Assembly (NCBI GenBank): GCA_021845665.1
Contig: JAJZVO010000034.1
Location: 1 to 44,936 of the forward strand
Direction of reading: 5' to 3'
Length of the DNA stretch: 44,936 nucleotides
Origin: Bacteroidota bacterium
GTDB taxonomy: Bacteria > Bacteroidota > Ignavibacteria > Kryptoniales > JAKASW01
The position numbers were made by a program, and so were the translations under genes. Of this stretch, positions 1 to 8,548 are shown in pieces (the first letter of the stretch is position 1; each line of letters begins with the position of its first letter). The notes beneath the pieces are model-generated. The model was not told the DNA's origin and did no database searches. It saw only the letters and a list, made by a program, of their open reading frames with translations.

Positions 1-252
1 ATGGGTCGAGGCCGTAACATCGTCAAGGTGATTGCAGAACTTGGCATGATTCTTCGAGAATGGGTTCAATACTTCAAGCTGTGCGAAGTGAAGATCATCT
101 TCGAAGAACTCGACCAATGGATACGCCGGAAGTTGAGGTGTATCCTATGGCGGCAGTGGAAGCGGCCTTACACGCGAGCGCGTAAACTGATGGACCGAGG
201 ACTGGACGAAGCTCGTGCTTGGCAATCTGCAACCAAACGTACGGTGGTGTGA
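1..252 (+). pseudogene. Group II intron reverse transcriptase/maturase, C-terminal remnant
   Basis: The 83 visible residues match the C-terminal maturase (domain X/GIIM) region of bacterial group II intron-encoded proteins, which bind the intron RNA for splicing and retrohoming. The diagnostic stretch is FEELDQWIRRKLRCILWRQW followed by KRPYTRARKLM and a 'GLDEARAWQSAT' tail. The reading frame is open to the window edge, so the RT domain, if present, lies upstream. The usual ending after SAT (NGRGPWWN and about 15 further residues) is missing. The frame instead runs into what looks like the 3' half of intron domain V and stops at 250-252. The family assignment is strong. I infer that the protein is C-terminally truncated and no longer functional. 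Confidence 0.88.
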
Positions 253-287
253 GAGGACGACGGGTGGAATCCCGCCTCCTACTCGAT
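235..287 (+). other. Group II intron 3' end (partial domain V plus domain VI)
   Basis: The segment ACGTACGGT at 237-245 resembles the 3' strand of domain V. It is followed by a short GC-rich hairpin (CGGG at 261-264 pairing with CCCG at 271-274) and the terminal CTACTCGAT at 279-287, like the AY-ended 3' termini of bacterial group II introns. The 5' strand of domain V (usually starting GAGCC) is not visible: the maturase frame is joined directly to the 3' strand. A ribozyme lacking half of domain V should be inactive. This is a pattern match by eye without covariance scoring. Confidence 0.55.
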
Positions 288-409
288 GCTCTCCGAACTT
301 AGTCGATATTATTTACGATTGATAGTTTTTAGCCAATAGGCTATGTTTACGAAAACTTCGGAAGATGATGGTTCCGACTTGTCTTTTCACTTGAACAGGA
401 GTAGAACAA

Positions 410-709
410 ATGAGGTCCAACCTAAAGAAGCTGATCGTGGCAGCCGGTGTGCTCGTGGCCCTTTCGATATCCATAATGGTATTCATGCCGGGCCGGTCGA
501 CGGCGCAATCGCGGGTTGTCGGAAATGTGTATTCGAAGGTGACTTTGTATTCCAACGACGGAGCGGTGTTGGGGACCTGGACTGCCATAGGTCTCGGCCG
601 GATGGAAGGGAACACTTTCGTGTTCGACGTTTACAGAGGGGTGGGCGTTACTTATCAGAGGCAGATACGCATCAATGGCACCTTCACCGTGGAACAGACG
701 GCGCCGTGA
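410..709 (+). CDS. Small secreted protein, function unknown
   Basis: The 99-residue product begins with a textbook signal peptide: basic MRSNLKK, a hydrophobic stretch of about 20 residues, then a probable AXA-like cleavage site near STA-QS (residue 32). The mature part is about 66 residues, rich in alternating hydrophobic and polar residues with several Gly-Asn turns, which suggests a small beta-rich domain. There is no cysteine pair, lipobox or anchor. AGGAG lies 7-10 bases before the ATG and supports the start. It is flanked by an intron remnant and a convergent gene, so it is probably monocistronic. I do not recognise the family. An exported periplasmic or secreted location is the only call that can be made. 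Confidence 0.65.
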   Translation: MRSNLKKLIVAAGVLVALSISIMVFMPGRSTAQSRVVGNVYSKVTLYSNDGAVLGTWTAIGLGRMEGNTFVFDVYRGVGVTYQRQIRINGTFTVEQTAP

Positions 710-801
710 ATACGGGTATAAAAGAAGTCCTTCCCGTGGAGGCGGTCGAAATGCCGCGATGTACGAACGATGACGTTGGATCTCTTGTGATAAGATTTTG
801 A

Positions 802-828
802 GAAGGGGCCCGGCTGGCGAGCCCCTTC
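802..828. terminator. Possible bidirectional terminator hairpin
   Basis: GAAGGGGC at 802-809 pairs perfectly with GCCCCTTC at 821-828 across an 11-base loop. It sits between the convergent small secreted gene and the DUF6580 gene. No strong U-tract follows on either strand, so it may only stabilise 3' ends. Confidence 0.4.
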
Positions 829-836
829 GAGAGTAA

Positions 837-1352
837 TTACTCCTGAACCGTCTTCGGTTTCAACACAAATGTCTCAGCGACCTCGTAGATGCCGAACATC
901 GCTGCACTGTAAACGAGAGTGCTCAACAGCGTGTTCCCGAAGAATGGTATCGCCATAACGTAGCATTGTGCCAGACCGGCAAGTGTCTTCGGGTAGATCG
1001 AGCCCGGAACGAGCCACACCGCGAAGTTTGTCGTTACGAAGAATACAGCAGCCCCTGCCAGCGAGAGGCCTAGGACTTTTCCGGCTGACACCTTCTTCTC
1101 GAGCAACCGGCCCATTACAACGATGAGAATAATCGTTCCGTAGACGAAGGCCATCATCTCAAGTCCGTAGAATCCGATAACCATATCGCTGAGAAAGAGT
1201 GCCGCGACCGGCACCAGAAAAGCGTATGCCTTCTTCAGGTAAGCGCCTGCGAACAGCGTTATTGAAATGACAGGTGTGAAATTCGGCGCGTGAGGTATAA
1301 GCCTCGAAAAAGCGGCAAACAAAATAAGTATAAACGCCAACAGTATGCCCAT
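837..1352 (-). CDS. DUF6580 / ECF S-component-like membrane protein
   Basis: The 171-residue, very hydrophobic protein has about five predicted membrane segments, an N-terminal segment rich in FAAFSRLIPHAPNFTPV, and short basic loops. This layout and the 'SRLIPHAPNFTPV' start are those of the DUF6580 family, which resembles substrate-binding S components of energy-coupling-factor transporters. A strong ribosome site (GGAGG, 5 bases before ATG) fixes the start. It lies 93 bp downstream of the btuG-like gene on the same strand and is probably part of the riboswitch-controlled unit. I infer an inner-membrane role in uptake of cobalamin or a precursor. The substrate is not shown by sequence alone, and no BtuCDF genes are present in the window. 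Confidence 0.78.
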   Translation of the reverse strand: MGILLAFILILFAAFSRLIPHAPNFTPVISITLFAGAYLKKAYAFLVPVAALFLSDMVIGFYGLEMMAFVYGTIILIVVMGRLLEKKVSAGKVLGLSLAGAAVFFVTTNFAVWLVPGSIYPKTLAGLAQCYVMAIPFFGNTLLSTLVYSAAMFGIYEVAETFVLKPKTVQE

Positions 1353-1445
1353 AGTTACCTCCAGTTTGTAGATTTATTTTATTTATTTTTCTGAAATCGC
1401 AACCAAGAGATTTTTCTCTGTGTCGTCTTGAGTCGGAATTACCGC

Positions 1446-2495
1446 CTATCTAACGAAGACTATGCCGTCCGGGTAAATTCCTGCTGTGAAAGATCTGTTC
1501 GTGTATTGGCCGCTGGATGTATAAATATATACCTTGCCGTCAGCCGTTCCGCTGTTCGCTTCAGTAACATAAACGTCCCCCGTGGCACCGTCGGCGGCTA
1601 TCGAATAAAAATTCCCGTTCATCAGGTCACGGTTCATAATCGTACGATTCGACATATCTAACTTAACGACGGAGCTGTCCGCAATCAAGTAAGCGACACC
1701 GTCCTGGCCGTCCATCGCGAGAGTGTGTCCAGTGAAAGAAGGGATCTGTTTGCCTATTGCGACCGAGTCGATGACCGAATTCGACGACGCGCTGACGATG
1801 TATATCCACCCGTCGTAACTGGTGTCGCCGGCACAAACGACCCAGAAGTTACCTTCCCTGTCAGGCTCAACCTCGGTAGGTCCATTACCGACCGTCACGG
1901 TCTTCACGACCTTCCTGGTGTCGGCATTGATGATGCTCACGGTATTTCCGCTCCCGTAGCCGGAGTTGGCGACGCAGACCTCGCCGAAAGCACAGGCGAT
2001 ACCGTAAGGTTCCGGACCGACCGGTATTGTGTCCTGGGTTATAACCGTATTTGAAGTGAGGTTGACAACGGAGACTGAGTTTGTATACAAATCCGAAACG
2101 AAGGCGATGTTAGAAGGATTATAAAATGCGATACGGTATGGACTTGTTCCGCTCGGGAAGTATACGGTCCCGATATAAAGTGCGGTGGAGGCGTCCATGA
2201 CGACGACCTTATCGGAATTGTTGATTACCATGTATGCATCACCGTTGTACAACTGTATGTCGTTGCCGACGTCGCCGAGATTCATGCTGTTTGCGAGTTT
2301 GAACAAATCGGTCTCTGCGTAATTGGAATCCGGAAAGTATGCCGTCAGCGACGCATTTCCCTGGCCATAGTTCCCTTGGTTGAGGACGTATACCGCAACC
2401 GCCTGCGGTGTGAGATAATTCGATGAGCTTGTCGGGGCCTTGGTGCATGAACTTACGACAAAACCGAGAAAAACGAGTAGCGATAATTTCTTCAT
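1446..2495 (-). CDS. btuG: BtuG-like surface lipoprotein, YncE/DUF5074-type beta-propeller
   Basis: The product is 349 residues from the ATG at 2495, preceded by an AAGGAAAG ribosome site. It starts MKKLSLLVFLGFVVSSCTKAP: a lipoprotein signal peptide with lipobox VSSC, so it is predicted to be lipid-anchored. The rest consists of repeated 40-45 residue blocks with YncE-like signatures (IYNG/INNSDKVVVMDAST, SVSVVNLTSNTVI, VSIINADTRKVVKTV), as in seven-bladed propellers. The stop codon of btuB lies 10 bp upstream, so the two are co-transcribed. In Bacteroides, BtuG is a propeller lipoprotein that caps BtuB and captures B12 at the cell surface. The same role is inferred here from fold, anchor and position. 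A generic YncE-family lipoprotein is the alternative. Confidence 0.82.
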   Translation of the reverse strand: MKKLSLLVFLGFVVSSCTKAPTSSSNYLTPQAVAVYVLNQGNYGQGNASLTAYFPDSNYAETDLFKLANSMNLGDVGNDIQLYNGDAYMVINNSDKVVVMDASTALYIGTVYFPSGTSPYRIAFYNPSNIAFVSDLYTNSVSVVNLTSNTVITQDTIPVGPEPYGIACAFGEVCVANSGYGSGNTVSIINADTRKVVKTVTVGNGPTEVEPDREGNFWVVCAGDTSYDGWIYIVSASSNSVIDSVAIGKQIPSFTGHTLAMDGQDGVAYLIADSSVVKLDMSNRTIMNRDLMNGNFYSIAADGATGDVYVTEANSGTADGKVYIYTSSGQYTNRSFTAGIYPDGIVFVR

Positions 2496-2505
2496 TGGCT
2501 TTCCT

Positions 2506-4401
2506 TCACTGATTGAAATGGATACCGAGATCGAAATAAAAGGTTCGCAGCGGCATCGGGTACTGCGGAATAACCTGGTAGTTTTCATTGAACAAATTCT
2601 TTACGGAGATAAGCGGTGTCAGATCGAAGCGCGGCAAATGTATTTTGGCACCGGCGGAGAGATCCACGGTAGTGAACCCCGGCAGGAATTCATCGTTCTG
2701 AACGGTCACATATCTGAAGCTGACGTATCGCAGCGCAGCTGAAAATGTCGTGATCCATGGAGAGACAGCTGCCACCACGGAAGCTTGTTCCTGCGGCAGG
2801 TAGATAAGCTGCTTGTCGTAAGTCGGTGAATTCGGATCGGACAAATCGACGGTCCTGCCGAATGAGTATGTGCCGCGCAGTGCCAGGAAGTCGCGGTAAT
2901 TCGCCTGCGCGCTCAGTTCCACACCTTGAGAGAGTGTCTTCTGATAATTCACCGGGCGCCATATAATGCCCGTGGACGGCTGCCACACGATTCCGTCCCT
3001 GATATCGATCACGTAATAGTCTACGTCCGCTTGTAGGTCGACAGGCTCGTGAAGGGAGAAGACAATTCCAGCGTCGTAGTTCACGGACCGCTCCGGTTTG
3101 ATCGAAGGATTGCCCGCCCCCGCATAATAGAGCTCGTTGAAAGTCGGTGCCCTGAAGCTAGTACCGACGCTGGCGCGTAAGTTGACCGGAATCGTCTTCA
3201 CCGGCCGCAGGTTCAGGCCGAGCTTTGGGTTGAAGGAGCTTCCGAAATCGGAGTACCAGTCGATCCTGGCGCTCGGGAAGAGATGAATCTCTGCGGCGTA
3301 TGGGCCGCTGAAATTGATAACAGCGCTTGCGAAGGCGCCTGCTCGCGTGCGGTTCTTCGTACCGAGCATCTCTGAACTTGTGCCACGATCCTGCTCACCG
3401 TCAATTCCGACGGTGCCTTCAAACGCATTCGAAGAATAACTTAGTTGAATGTTCGGCTGGAACGAGAGCATTTTGTAGAAGTCGTCTATGAAATAACCCC
3501 CAGGCACCACCGGCGGTTGGACGTATCTGAGATAAGCGTAGGTGAAACCTCCGGAGGCCGAGAGGAGGAAATCACCGAGCTTCTGCTTGTGATTGACAAC
3601 CGAGAACAAGTCCCCGTCGTATTCCCGCTCCGTTCCTATATAGAACGGGCCTGTGACCGGTCCGGGTGTTCCACGGTTTGCGGTCATGTTGCTAACTACG
3701 ATGGATGTTGAAGATTCCTTTGCCGGAATCACGACTTGCAGGAATTCATTATCCCGCAGAAAGTCGGCACCTGTACGGGTCATGAGGAATGAGTTCAGGC
3801 CGTTGCTGAAGTTGAACTTGAAATCGTTGACAGCCCGTGTCCGCTCCGCCATGATCGTAATGGACGCGCGTCCCAGCCGCTCGTTTACGCTTGCGCGGCT
3901 TCGCTGGTACCCATATGAACCGGCACCGAGATTTATGCCGACATGAGGAGACTTGCTCGATGTCGTATTGAGGTTCACCACTCCGCCCATCGCATCCGCA
4001 CCGTATAGCGAGCTGGAACCGCCTTCCGAAATCTCGACGTCACCGATTTCCGATATCGGTACGAGAAAGAGATCAACGACGCCGTTTTGCACGCTGTTAA
4101 TTCTGACTCCGTCTATCATAAAAAGAGATTCTTCATCGCCGGTGCCTCTTATGCTGATTGTGGAAAGCTGAGACGGCCCGTAGTCCTTTACGTACAAGCC
4201 GTCCCCGTATGACAGGATGCTTCCTAAGTTTGTGAAACCCAGAGACGAGAGTCGCTTCACGTCAAGGTCGACGATTTTCGAAGGCGAGTCCTGTGGACTC
4301 ACGGGATTACGCGATGAAGTCACTACGACCTCCGGCGCCCTGAATATTTTGAGCGAGTCGGCGTTTGAGTGAAGTAGCAATGTAAGAACTAAAGCAAGCA
4401 T
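2506..4401 (-). CDS. btuB: TonB-dependent outer-membrane cobalamin receptor BtuB
   Basis: This 631-residue protein is a TonB-dependent receptor. A short signal peptide (about residues 1-16) is followed by a TonB-box-like PEVVVTSSR and a plug domain with the hallmark motifs STISIRGTG, ESLFMIDGVRIN, IGDVEISEGGSSSLYGADAMGG and VVNL. A beta-barrel follows, with the C-terminal SVKNLFNENYQVIPQYPMP signature typical of BtuB/FepA-type receptors and a last strand ending TFYFDLGIHFNQ. It uses proton motive force through TonB-ExbBD to import cobalamin across the outer membrane. Assignment to B12 rather than iron rests on the cobalamin riboswitch just upstream and the BtuG-like partner just downstream. 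The start follows directly after the riboswitch terminator, and its ribosome site is weak. Confidence 0.93.
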   Translation of the reverse strand: MLALVLTLLLHSNADSLKIFRAPEVVVTSSRNPVSPQDSPSKIVDLDVKRLSSLGFTNLGSILSYGDGLYVKDYGPSQLSTISIRGTGDEESLFMIDGVRINSVQNGVVDLFLVPISEIGDVEISEGGSSSLYGADAMGGVVNLNTTSSKSPHVGINLGAGSYGYQRSRASVNERLGRASITIMAERTRAVNDFKFNFSNGLNSFLMTRTGADFLRDNEFLQVVIPAKESSTSIVVSNMTANRGTPGPVTGPFYIGTEREYDGDLFSVVNHKQKLGDFLLSASGGFTYAYLRYVQPPVVPGGYFIDDFYKMLSFQPNIQLSYSSNAFEGTVGIDGEQDRGTSSEMLGTKNRTRAGAFASAVINFSGPYAAEIHLFPSARIDWYSDFGSSFNPKLGLNLRPVKTIPVNLRASVGTSFRAPTFNELYYAGAGNPSIKPERSVNYDAGIVFSLHEPVDLQADVDYYVIDIRDGIVWQPSTGIIWRPVNYQKTLSQGVELSAQANYRDFLALRGTYSFGRTVDLSDPNSPTYDKQLIYLPQEQASVVAAVSPWITTFSAALRYVSFRYVTVQNDEFLPGFTTVDLSAGAKIHLPRFDLTPLISVKNLFNENYQVIPQYPMPLRTFYFDLGIHFNQ

Positions 4402-4410
4402 TCCGGTCTG

Positions 4411-4450
4411 GTAAAATAAAAAGCCCCAACCTCGGGAAGGAAGTTGGGGC
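4411..4450 (-). terminator. Intrinsic terminator, expression platform of the B12 riboswitch
   Basis: Read leftward, GCCCCAAC (4450 to 4443) pairs perfectly with GTTGGGGC (4430 to 4423) and is followed by a T-rich run (TTTTTATTTT). The hairpin ends 10 bp before the btuB start codon and about 70 bp after the B12 box. This suggests that cobalamin binding causes premature termination of btuB transcription. Confidence 0.85.
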
Positions 4451-4517
4451 GGAAAAATAGAAACCTGGCGCTTGTTCAGCCTGAACTTAACCTCTCCCTC
4501 GAAGGTCGTGAATTCAA

Positions 4518-4715
4518 AGAAAGTCGCGGCAGGTCTCCTGGCTCACGGCCGTTGGCGCTTTCGCCTTCCCATCCCGATTCCACCATGAAGGATCGAGAAA
4601 GTGGCTGAAGCATCTTGATGCCGTATACAGTTGCGGGGCAGCTCCCGTTTAGATTCCGGATAATGTTCCGGTGGGGATTCCCTTTTCAGTCCGTCCGTAT
4701 TTGCTACGGGCGGTC
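4518..4715 (-). promoter_or_regulatory. Cobalamin (AdoCbl) riboswitch
   Basis: The minus strand contains, in order, the conserved cobalamin-riboswitch elements: AAAGGGAATCC near 4683-4673, GCTGCCCCGCAACTGTA around 4645-4629, GCCACT near 4604-4599, GGGAAGGC near 4572-4565, and the B12 box GTGAGCCAGGAGACCTGCC at about 4546-4528. It lies upstream of btuB with an intrinsic terminator in between. The expected logic is repression of the uptake genes when intracellular cobalamin is plentiful. Outer helix boundaries are approximate. Confidence 0.95.
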
Positions 4716-4838
4716 ACCGTGACTTCACTGTTATGAAAGAACGCAGATGGAATTTAACCGGCTTCTATCGGGAAAGCAAATAGGAAAATGAGTTTGAAAT
4801 TTTCTGCGGATTTGTCGCGAACCTCGCTTCCACAACAT

Positions 4839-4867
4839 TGCGCCCTCGGCCAGACTCTGAGGGCGCA
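4839..4867 (-). terminator. Stem-loop downstream of the PEBP gene
   Basis: TGCGCCCTC and GAGGGCGCA form a perfect 9-bp stem with an 11-base loop, about 120 bp after the stop codon of the leftward PEBP gene and before the riboswitch. There is no U-tract. It may end the PEBP transcript or protect its 3' end. Confidence 0.35.
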
Positions 4868-4988
4868 TGGAATTGTTTCGGCAGTTGTAGTCGGGGCAAC
4901 TCCTTTAGATCCGCGATCCGATTGTTCGATCCGAAGTATCGTGATGTCTCGAGCATACCCGCGCAAAATTTCTCTGATAGAGACAGCC

Positions 4989-5573
4989 TCATCGCGAATA
5001 CCTTCCCATGAGCTGGCCTTCGGCAAGTATGTGGCCTGCCATCGCCTTGAGCAGTTCGGCCTTCGTGCAGCCTGCCTTTAGCTGCAGCGCAGTGTCTAGC
5101 GCGTACAGCTTGAAGAAATACCGGTGTGTCCCGCCGGGAGGACAGGGGCCGCCGTAGCCGTAGTTCCTGAAATCGTTTTTCCCTTGCACCGCTCCGTCGG
5201 CAAGAGCGTCCTTCGTCGGTACGTTCTCGGGAAGTCCCGTCGCTGAAGTCGGGATGTTGAAGAAGACCCAGTGCACCCATGTTCCCATCGGTGCATCTGG
5301 ATCGTCCACGATAAGGGCGAGAGTCTTCGTTTTCTCAGGGATGTTGCTCCATTGAAGAGGAGGGGAGATATCGACCCCTTTGCAGCCGTACTGCTTTGGG
5401 ATGGCTTCTCCTTCCTTGAAGGCGGGACTTGTCAGGACGATCCTTAAGCTGGAATCAGTTGTCATCGCGGTCTCCTTTTGCTTTGTCGCGGTCGGTTGTT
5501 TTTTACCTGAGATGCCGCAGCTCGCTATGAGGAGAGCTGCAGTAAGGCTGATGAGGTGTCTTGGCAATATCAT
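4989..5573 (-). CDS. YbhB/YbcL-family PEBP lipoprotein (Raf kinase inhibitor-like)
   Basis: The 194-residue protein has an N-terminal lipoprotein signal with lipobox LIASC (Cys at about residue 20), a short linker, then a full phosphatidylethanolamine-binding-protein domain. Family motifs are [16 protein letters not shown] near the domain start, the ligand-pocket motif [19 protein letters not shown], and [19 protein letters not shown]. These bacterial PEBPs bind anionic ligands. Their cellular role is poorly defined, so no reaction is assigned. The lipid anchor suggests periplasmic exposure. It follows the aminotransferase gene by about 80 bp on the same strand with a hairpin in the gap, so co-transcription is uncertain. 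Confidence 0.9.
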   Translation of the reverse strand: MILPRHLISLTAALLIASCGISGKKQPTATKQKETAMTTDSSLRIVLTSPAFKEGEAIPKQYGCKGVDISPPLQWSNIPEKTKTLALIVDDPDAPMGTWVHWVFFNIPTSATGLPENVPTKDALADGAVQGKNDFRNYGYGGPCPPGGTHRYFFKLYALDTALQLKAGCTKAELLKAMAGHILAEGQLMGRYSR

Positions 5574-5616
5574 TTGACATGAGCCTCGATTTTGCTACCG
5601 ACGAACTTTAACCGGC

Positions 5617-5644
5617 AGCCGGGAGCTATTCAAGACCCCCGGCT
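5617..5644 (-). terminator. Hairpin between alaA-like and PEBP genes
   Basis: AGCCGGG (5617-5623) pairs with CCCGGCT (5638-5644) 13 bases after the aminotransferase stop codon. No T-run follows in the leftward direction. It is a candidate factor-assisted terminator only. Confidence 0.35.
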
Positions 5645-5656
5645 TAGGAACGGAGC

Positions 5657-6874
5657 CTATGTTTGATGATAATCCTGCAGGAAGTTTTCAATTGCATCGA
5701 ATGCCCGCTGAAGGAGCGATGTGTCCGGCAGAAAGACAATCCTGAAATGATCCGGGTTGAACCAGTTAAACCCCGTGCCCTGGACTATGAGCACACCTTC
5801 CTTTTTCAGAAGGTCGAGGGTGAATCGCTCGTCGTCTTTTATGCCGTACATTTCCGTATCGATTCTGGGGAAGAAATAAAAAGCGCCCTTCGGTTTTGTG
5901 CATGAAAGTCCACGGATGTTCTTCAGTCTCTCATAACCCAGGTCGCGCTGTCTTTTCAGTCTACCATCTCCGGCGGTATGTTTCCGGATAACGGCGTCAT
6001 CGGAAAGAGCAGGTTCGATTGCGAACTGGGCGGGGACGTTGCTGCAGAGCCTCATTGAGGCGAGCATGTTGACGCCTTCCAGATAACTCGATGCGCCGGC
6101 AAGGTAGCCGCTGAATACCATCCAGCCGACCCGGTAACCGGTGATGAGATGGGATTTCGACAGTCCGTTCAGAGTTACGCATGGTACTTCGTTCGTGAGT
6201 GACGCTATCGATACGTGCTCGGCATCATCATAAAGGATCCTGTCGTATATCTCGTCGCTGAAGATTACCAGGTCATGTTCTTTCGCGAGTTCGACAATCT
6301 TCAGCAGGACTTCCTTCGGGTACACGGCCCCCGTCGGATTGTTCGGGTTAATGATGACGATTCCCTTGGTGCTCTGTGTAATTTTCTTTCTGATATCGGA
6401 AAGATCCGGCTGCCAGTCATTCTGTTCATCGCAAACGTAATGGACCGATGTACCGCCTGCGAGGACGACCGCTGCTGTCCATAATGGATAGTCGGGCGCG
6501 GGTATGAGTACTTCATCGCCGTCGTCGAGGAAACCCTGCATTGCCATTACGATGAGCTCGCTGACACCGTTGCCGATGAAAATGTTTTCCGGATTGACAT
6601 CCCGGATTCCTCTTCGGGTCGAGTAGGCCGCGATTGCGTGCCTGGCGCTGAGTAGTCCCTTGGAGTCTATGTAGCCTTCGGCGTTCGGAAGGTTTTCCGA
6701 AATGAGTCGCACAATTTCATCCGGTGCCTGGAATCCGAAGGGTGCCGGATTGCCGATGTTAAGTTTGAGTATTTCTTTGCCTGCCGCTTCCATCCTCTTT
6801 GCTTCGTCGAGCACGGGGCCTCTAATGTCGTAGCAGACGTTTTCCAGCTTCGTCGATTTGTATAATGTCTTCAT
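5657..6874 (-). CDS. alaA: AlaA-type pyridoxal-phosphate aminotransferase
   Basis: The ATG at 6874 gives 405 residues, the usual AlaA length. An upstream in-frame extension is open but has no family similarity. This is a fold-type I class I/II aminotransferase: IGNPAPFGFQAPDEI at the N-terminus, NGVSELIVMAMQGFLDDGDEVL, the NPNNPTGAVYPKEVL motif, FSDEIYDRILYD, the PLP-lysine motif LNGLSKSHLITGYRVGW, and the C-terminal FRIVFLPD with the substrate carboxylate Arg. AlaA transfers an amino group from glutamate to pyruvate to make alanine in the cytosol. Conservation through the SK(S/T)..TG(Y/F)R segment supports AlaA over aspartate aminotransferase. The exact substrate is inferred. The gene is divergent from mnmE with about 190 bp between starts. 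Confidence 0.9.
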   Translation of the reverse strand: MKTLYKSTKLENVCYDIRGPVLDEAKRMEAAGKEILKLNIGNPAPFGFQAPDEIVRLISENLPNAEGYIDSKGLLSARHAIAAYSTRRGIRDVNPENIFIGNGVSELIVMAMQGFLDDGDEVLIPAPDYPLWTAAVVLAGGTSVHYVCDEQNDWQPDLSDIRKKITQSTKGIVIINPNNPTGAVYPKEVLLKIVELAKEHDLVIFSDEIYDRILYDDAEHVSIASLTNEVPCVTLNGLSKSHLITGYRVGWMVFSGYLAGASSYLEGVNMLASMRLCSNVPAQFAIEPALSDDAVIRKHTAGDGRLKRQRDLGYERLKNIRGLSCTKPKGAFYFFPRIDTEMYGIKDDERFTLDLLKKEGVLIVQGTGFNWFNPDHFRIVFLPDTSLLQRAFDAIENFLQDYHQT

Positions 6875-7067
6875 AGTTCTATTCGTAAGTTCCGATGAAT
6901 TCGATTTACAAACAACGGAAAGTATCTGTTTTTTTGTTTCAATAATATCATGTGAAAGAAGGAACGACGGAATACTTGCTGGGGGGCGAGGACCGATAAG
7001 TTTGGAGCTGAAGATATCGTGAGACTGGATCTGAGGATTGGGCATTCCTTTAACTCCAGCGGTATGA

Positions 7068-8474
7068 ATGTTAAATTCAGACGTGCATTTGAATCTAAAG
7101 GATAGCGACACGATTGCAGCCATTGCCACACCTCCCGGTGAAGGGGGGATAAGTGTGATTAGAATTTCGGGCCGGGATGCTTTTTCTGTTGCCGATAAAG
7201 TATTCGTAGGGAAAAGTAGCCTCAGCGCCTCCCCGTCGCATACAGCCCACTTCGGGAAAATTGTGGATGCACAAGGCAAGTATGTCGACGAAGTCGTGGC
7301 TGTGACCTTCAAAAAGCCGAACAGCTACACCTGTGAGGATGTCGTCGAAGTCAGCTGCCACGGCGGATATATCGTCACACAGAAAGTGCTTGGGATGTTA
7401 CTGACCGCAGGTGCTCGTGCAGCGGAGCCGGGAGAGTTCACAAAGCGAGCTTTTCTCAATGGTCGGCTTGACCTGTCGCAGGCCGAGGCCGTTGGCGATC
7501 TCATCCATTCAAAAAGTGAGGCGGCCTACAGGAGTTCGCTTAGGCAGCTTTCTGGGGAACTGTCAAAAGAGATTAAAGTGGTAAAGGATGAGCTTCTGAA
7601 TCTGGCTTCGCTTCTCGAGTTGGAGCTCGATTTTTCAGAAGAGGATGTTGCGTTCGCCAACAGGAAGTCGCTTGAAGAGCGACTGATCGAAGCACTGGGG
7701 GTCACTGACAGGCTTCTTTCGAGTTATTCTGTCGGAAGGGTGTACAAGGAGGGGGTTAAGGTGACGATTGCTGGCAAGCCGAATGCGGGTAAATCGAGTC
7801 TTCTCAACGCGCTCCTTCACGAAGATAGGGCAATTGTGAGTGCGGTCCCGGGGACTACCCGGGACACGATTTCGGAGAGTATGGAGATTGACGGGATTGT
7901 CTTTCGCTTGACAGACACGGCAGGGTTGAGGGAGACGACCGACGTCATCGAGCAGGAGGGTGTGAATCGGGCTCAAAAGGAGGCGGAGCGAGGTGATATT
8001 CTCCTTTTGGTTTTGGATCTCTCGGCGCAAAATTATAACGGCAGCGATCCGTTATATGCGAAACTTGAGCAGATTTGTGGGAAATTAGGTATCTCCGTGA
8101 TAAAGGTTTGGAATAAATTGGATATTTATCGCTCGGGGGCTCCCAGTGGATACGAGGGCGGTTCGGCGTTTTATGTCTCTGCCCTTAGCGGGGAAGGAAT
8201 TGAATCACTGCGAACTGGGTTATTGAAGGCGGTGCTGGCGAGCAATGTGGGAGAGGCTTCCGTAGTAGTTACGAGCGCGAGACATCGGGATGCTTTGTCG
8301 AGGGCGCGAAAAAGCCTTGAATACGCGCTGGACACGCTCAGAAGTGGGAAATCCGGTGAGTTTGTTGCGCTGGATTTGAGGGCGGGTCTGAACGCCCTGG
8401 GTGAGATCACTGGAGAGATTACATCTGAAGATATCCTTAACAACATTTTCTCGAAGTTTTGTATAGGAAAGTAG
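7068..8474 (+). CDS. mnmE: tRNA modification GTPase MnmE
   Basis: This is a full-length MnmE (468 residues). With MnmG it installs the carboxymethylaminomethyl group on U34 of certain tRNAs, using methylene-tetrahydrofolate and GTP. The N-terminal folate-binding domain starts DTIAAIATPPGEGGISVIRISG. The central helical region contains AEPGEFTKRAFLNGRLDLSQAEAV. The inserted G domain has the P-loop GKPNAGKS near residue 235, DTAGLRE (G3) and NKLD (G4). The protein ends in the obligatory FCIGK with the C-terminal catalytic cysteine. Another ATG lies 4 bases upstream but in another frame. mnmG follows after 74 bp containing a parS-like site. Confidence 0.97.
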   Translation: MLNSDVHLNLKDSDTIAAIATPPGEGGISVIRISGRDAFSVADKVFVGKSSLSASPSHTAHFGKIVDAQGKYVDEVVAVTFKKPNSYTCEDVVEVSCHGGYIVTQKVLGMLLTAGARAAEPGEFTKRAFLNGRLDLSQAEAVGDLIHSKSEAAYRSSLRQLSGELSKEIKVVKDELLNLASLLELELDFSEEDVAFANRKSLEERLIEALGVTDRLLSSYSVGRVYKEGVKVTIAGKPNAGKSSLLNALLHEDRAIVSAVPGTTRDTISESMEIDGIVFRLTDTAGLRETTDVIEQEGVNRAQKEAERGDILLLVLDLSAQNYNGSDPLYAKLEQICGKLGISVIKVWNKLDIYRSGAPSGYEGGSAFYVSALSGEGIESLRTGLLKAVLASNVGEASVVVTSARHRDALSRARKSLEYALDTLRSGKSGEFVALDLRAGLNALGEITGEITSEDILNNIFSKFCIGK

Positions 8475-8481
8475 GGAACAG

Positions 8482-8497
8482 GGTTTCACGTGGAACA
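8482..8497. promoter_or_regulatory. parS-like ParB-binding site 1
   Basis: GGTTTCACGTGGAACA reads on the minus strand as TGTTCCACGTGAAACC, 15 of 16 positions of the parS consensus TGTTNCACGTGAAACA. It lies in the mnmE-mnmG spacer. ParB (Spo0J) loads on such sites to organise origin segregation. Confidence 0.75.
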
Positions 8498-8548
8498 GGA
8501 GCGTTTGGCGGCTGACGTGCAAGGAAAGATACAAGGAATCTGAAAGAG

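Noticed and set aside
2440-4171. Several open frames of 72-109 codons on the plus strand opposite btuB and the btuG-like gene
   Set aside because: They lie fully inside strong coding sequence on the other strand, have no family features or ribosome sites, and follow from the codon bias of btuB/btuG.
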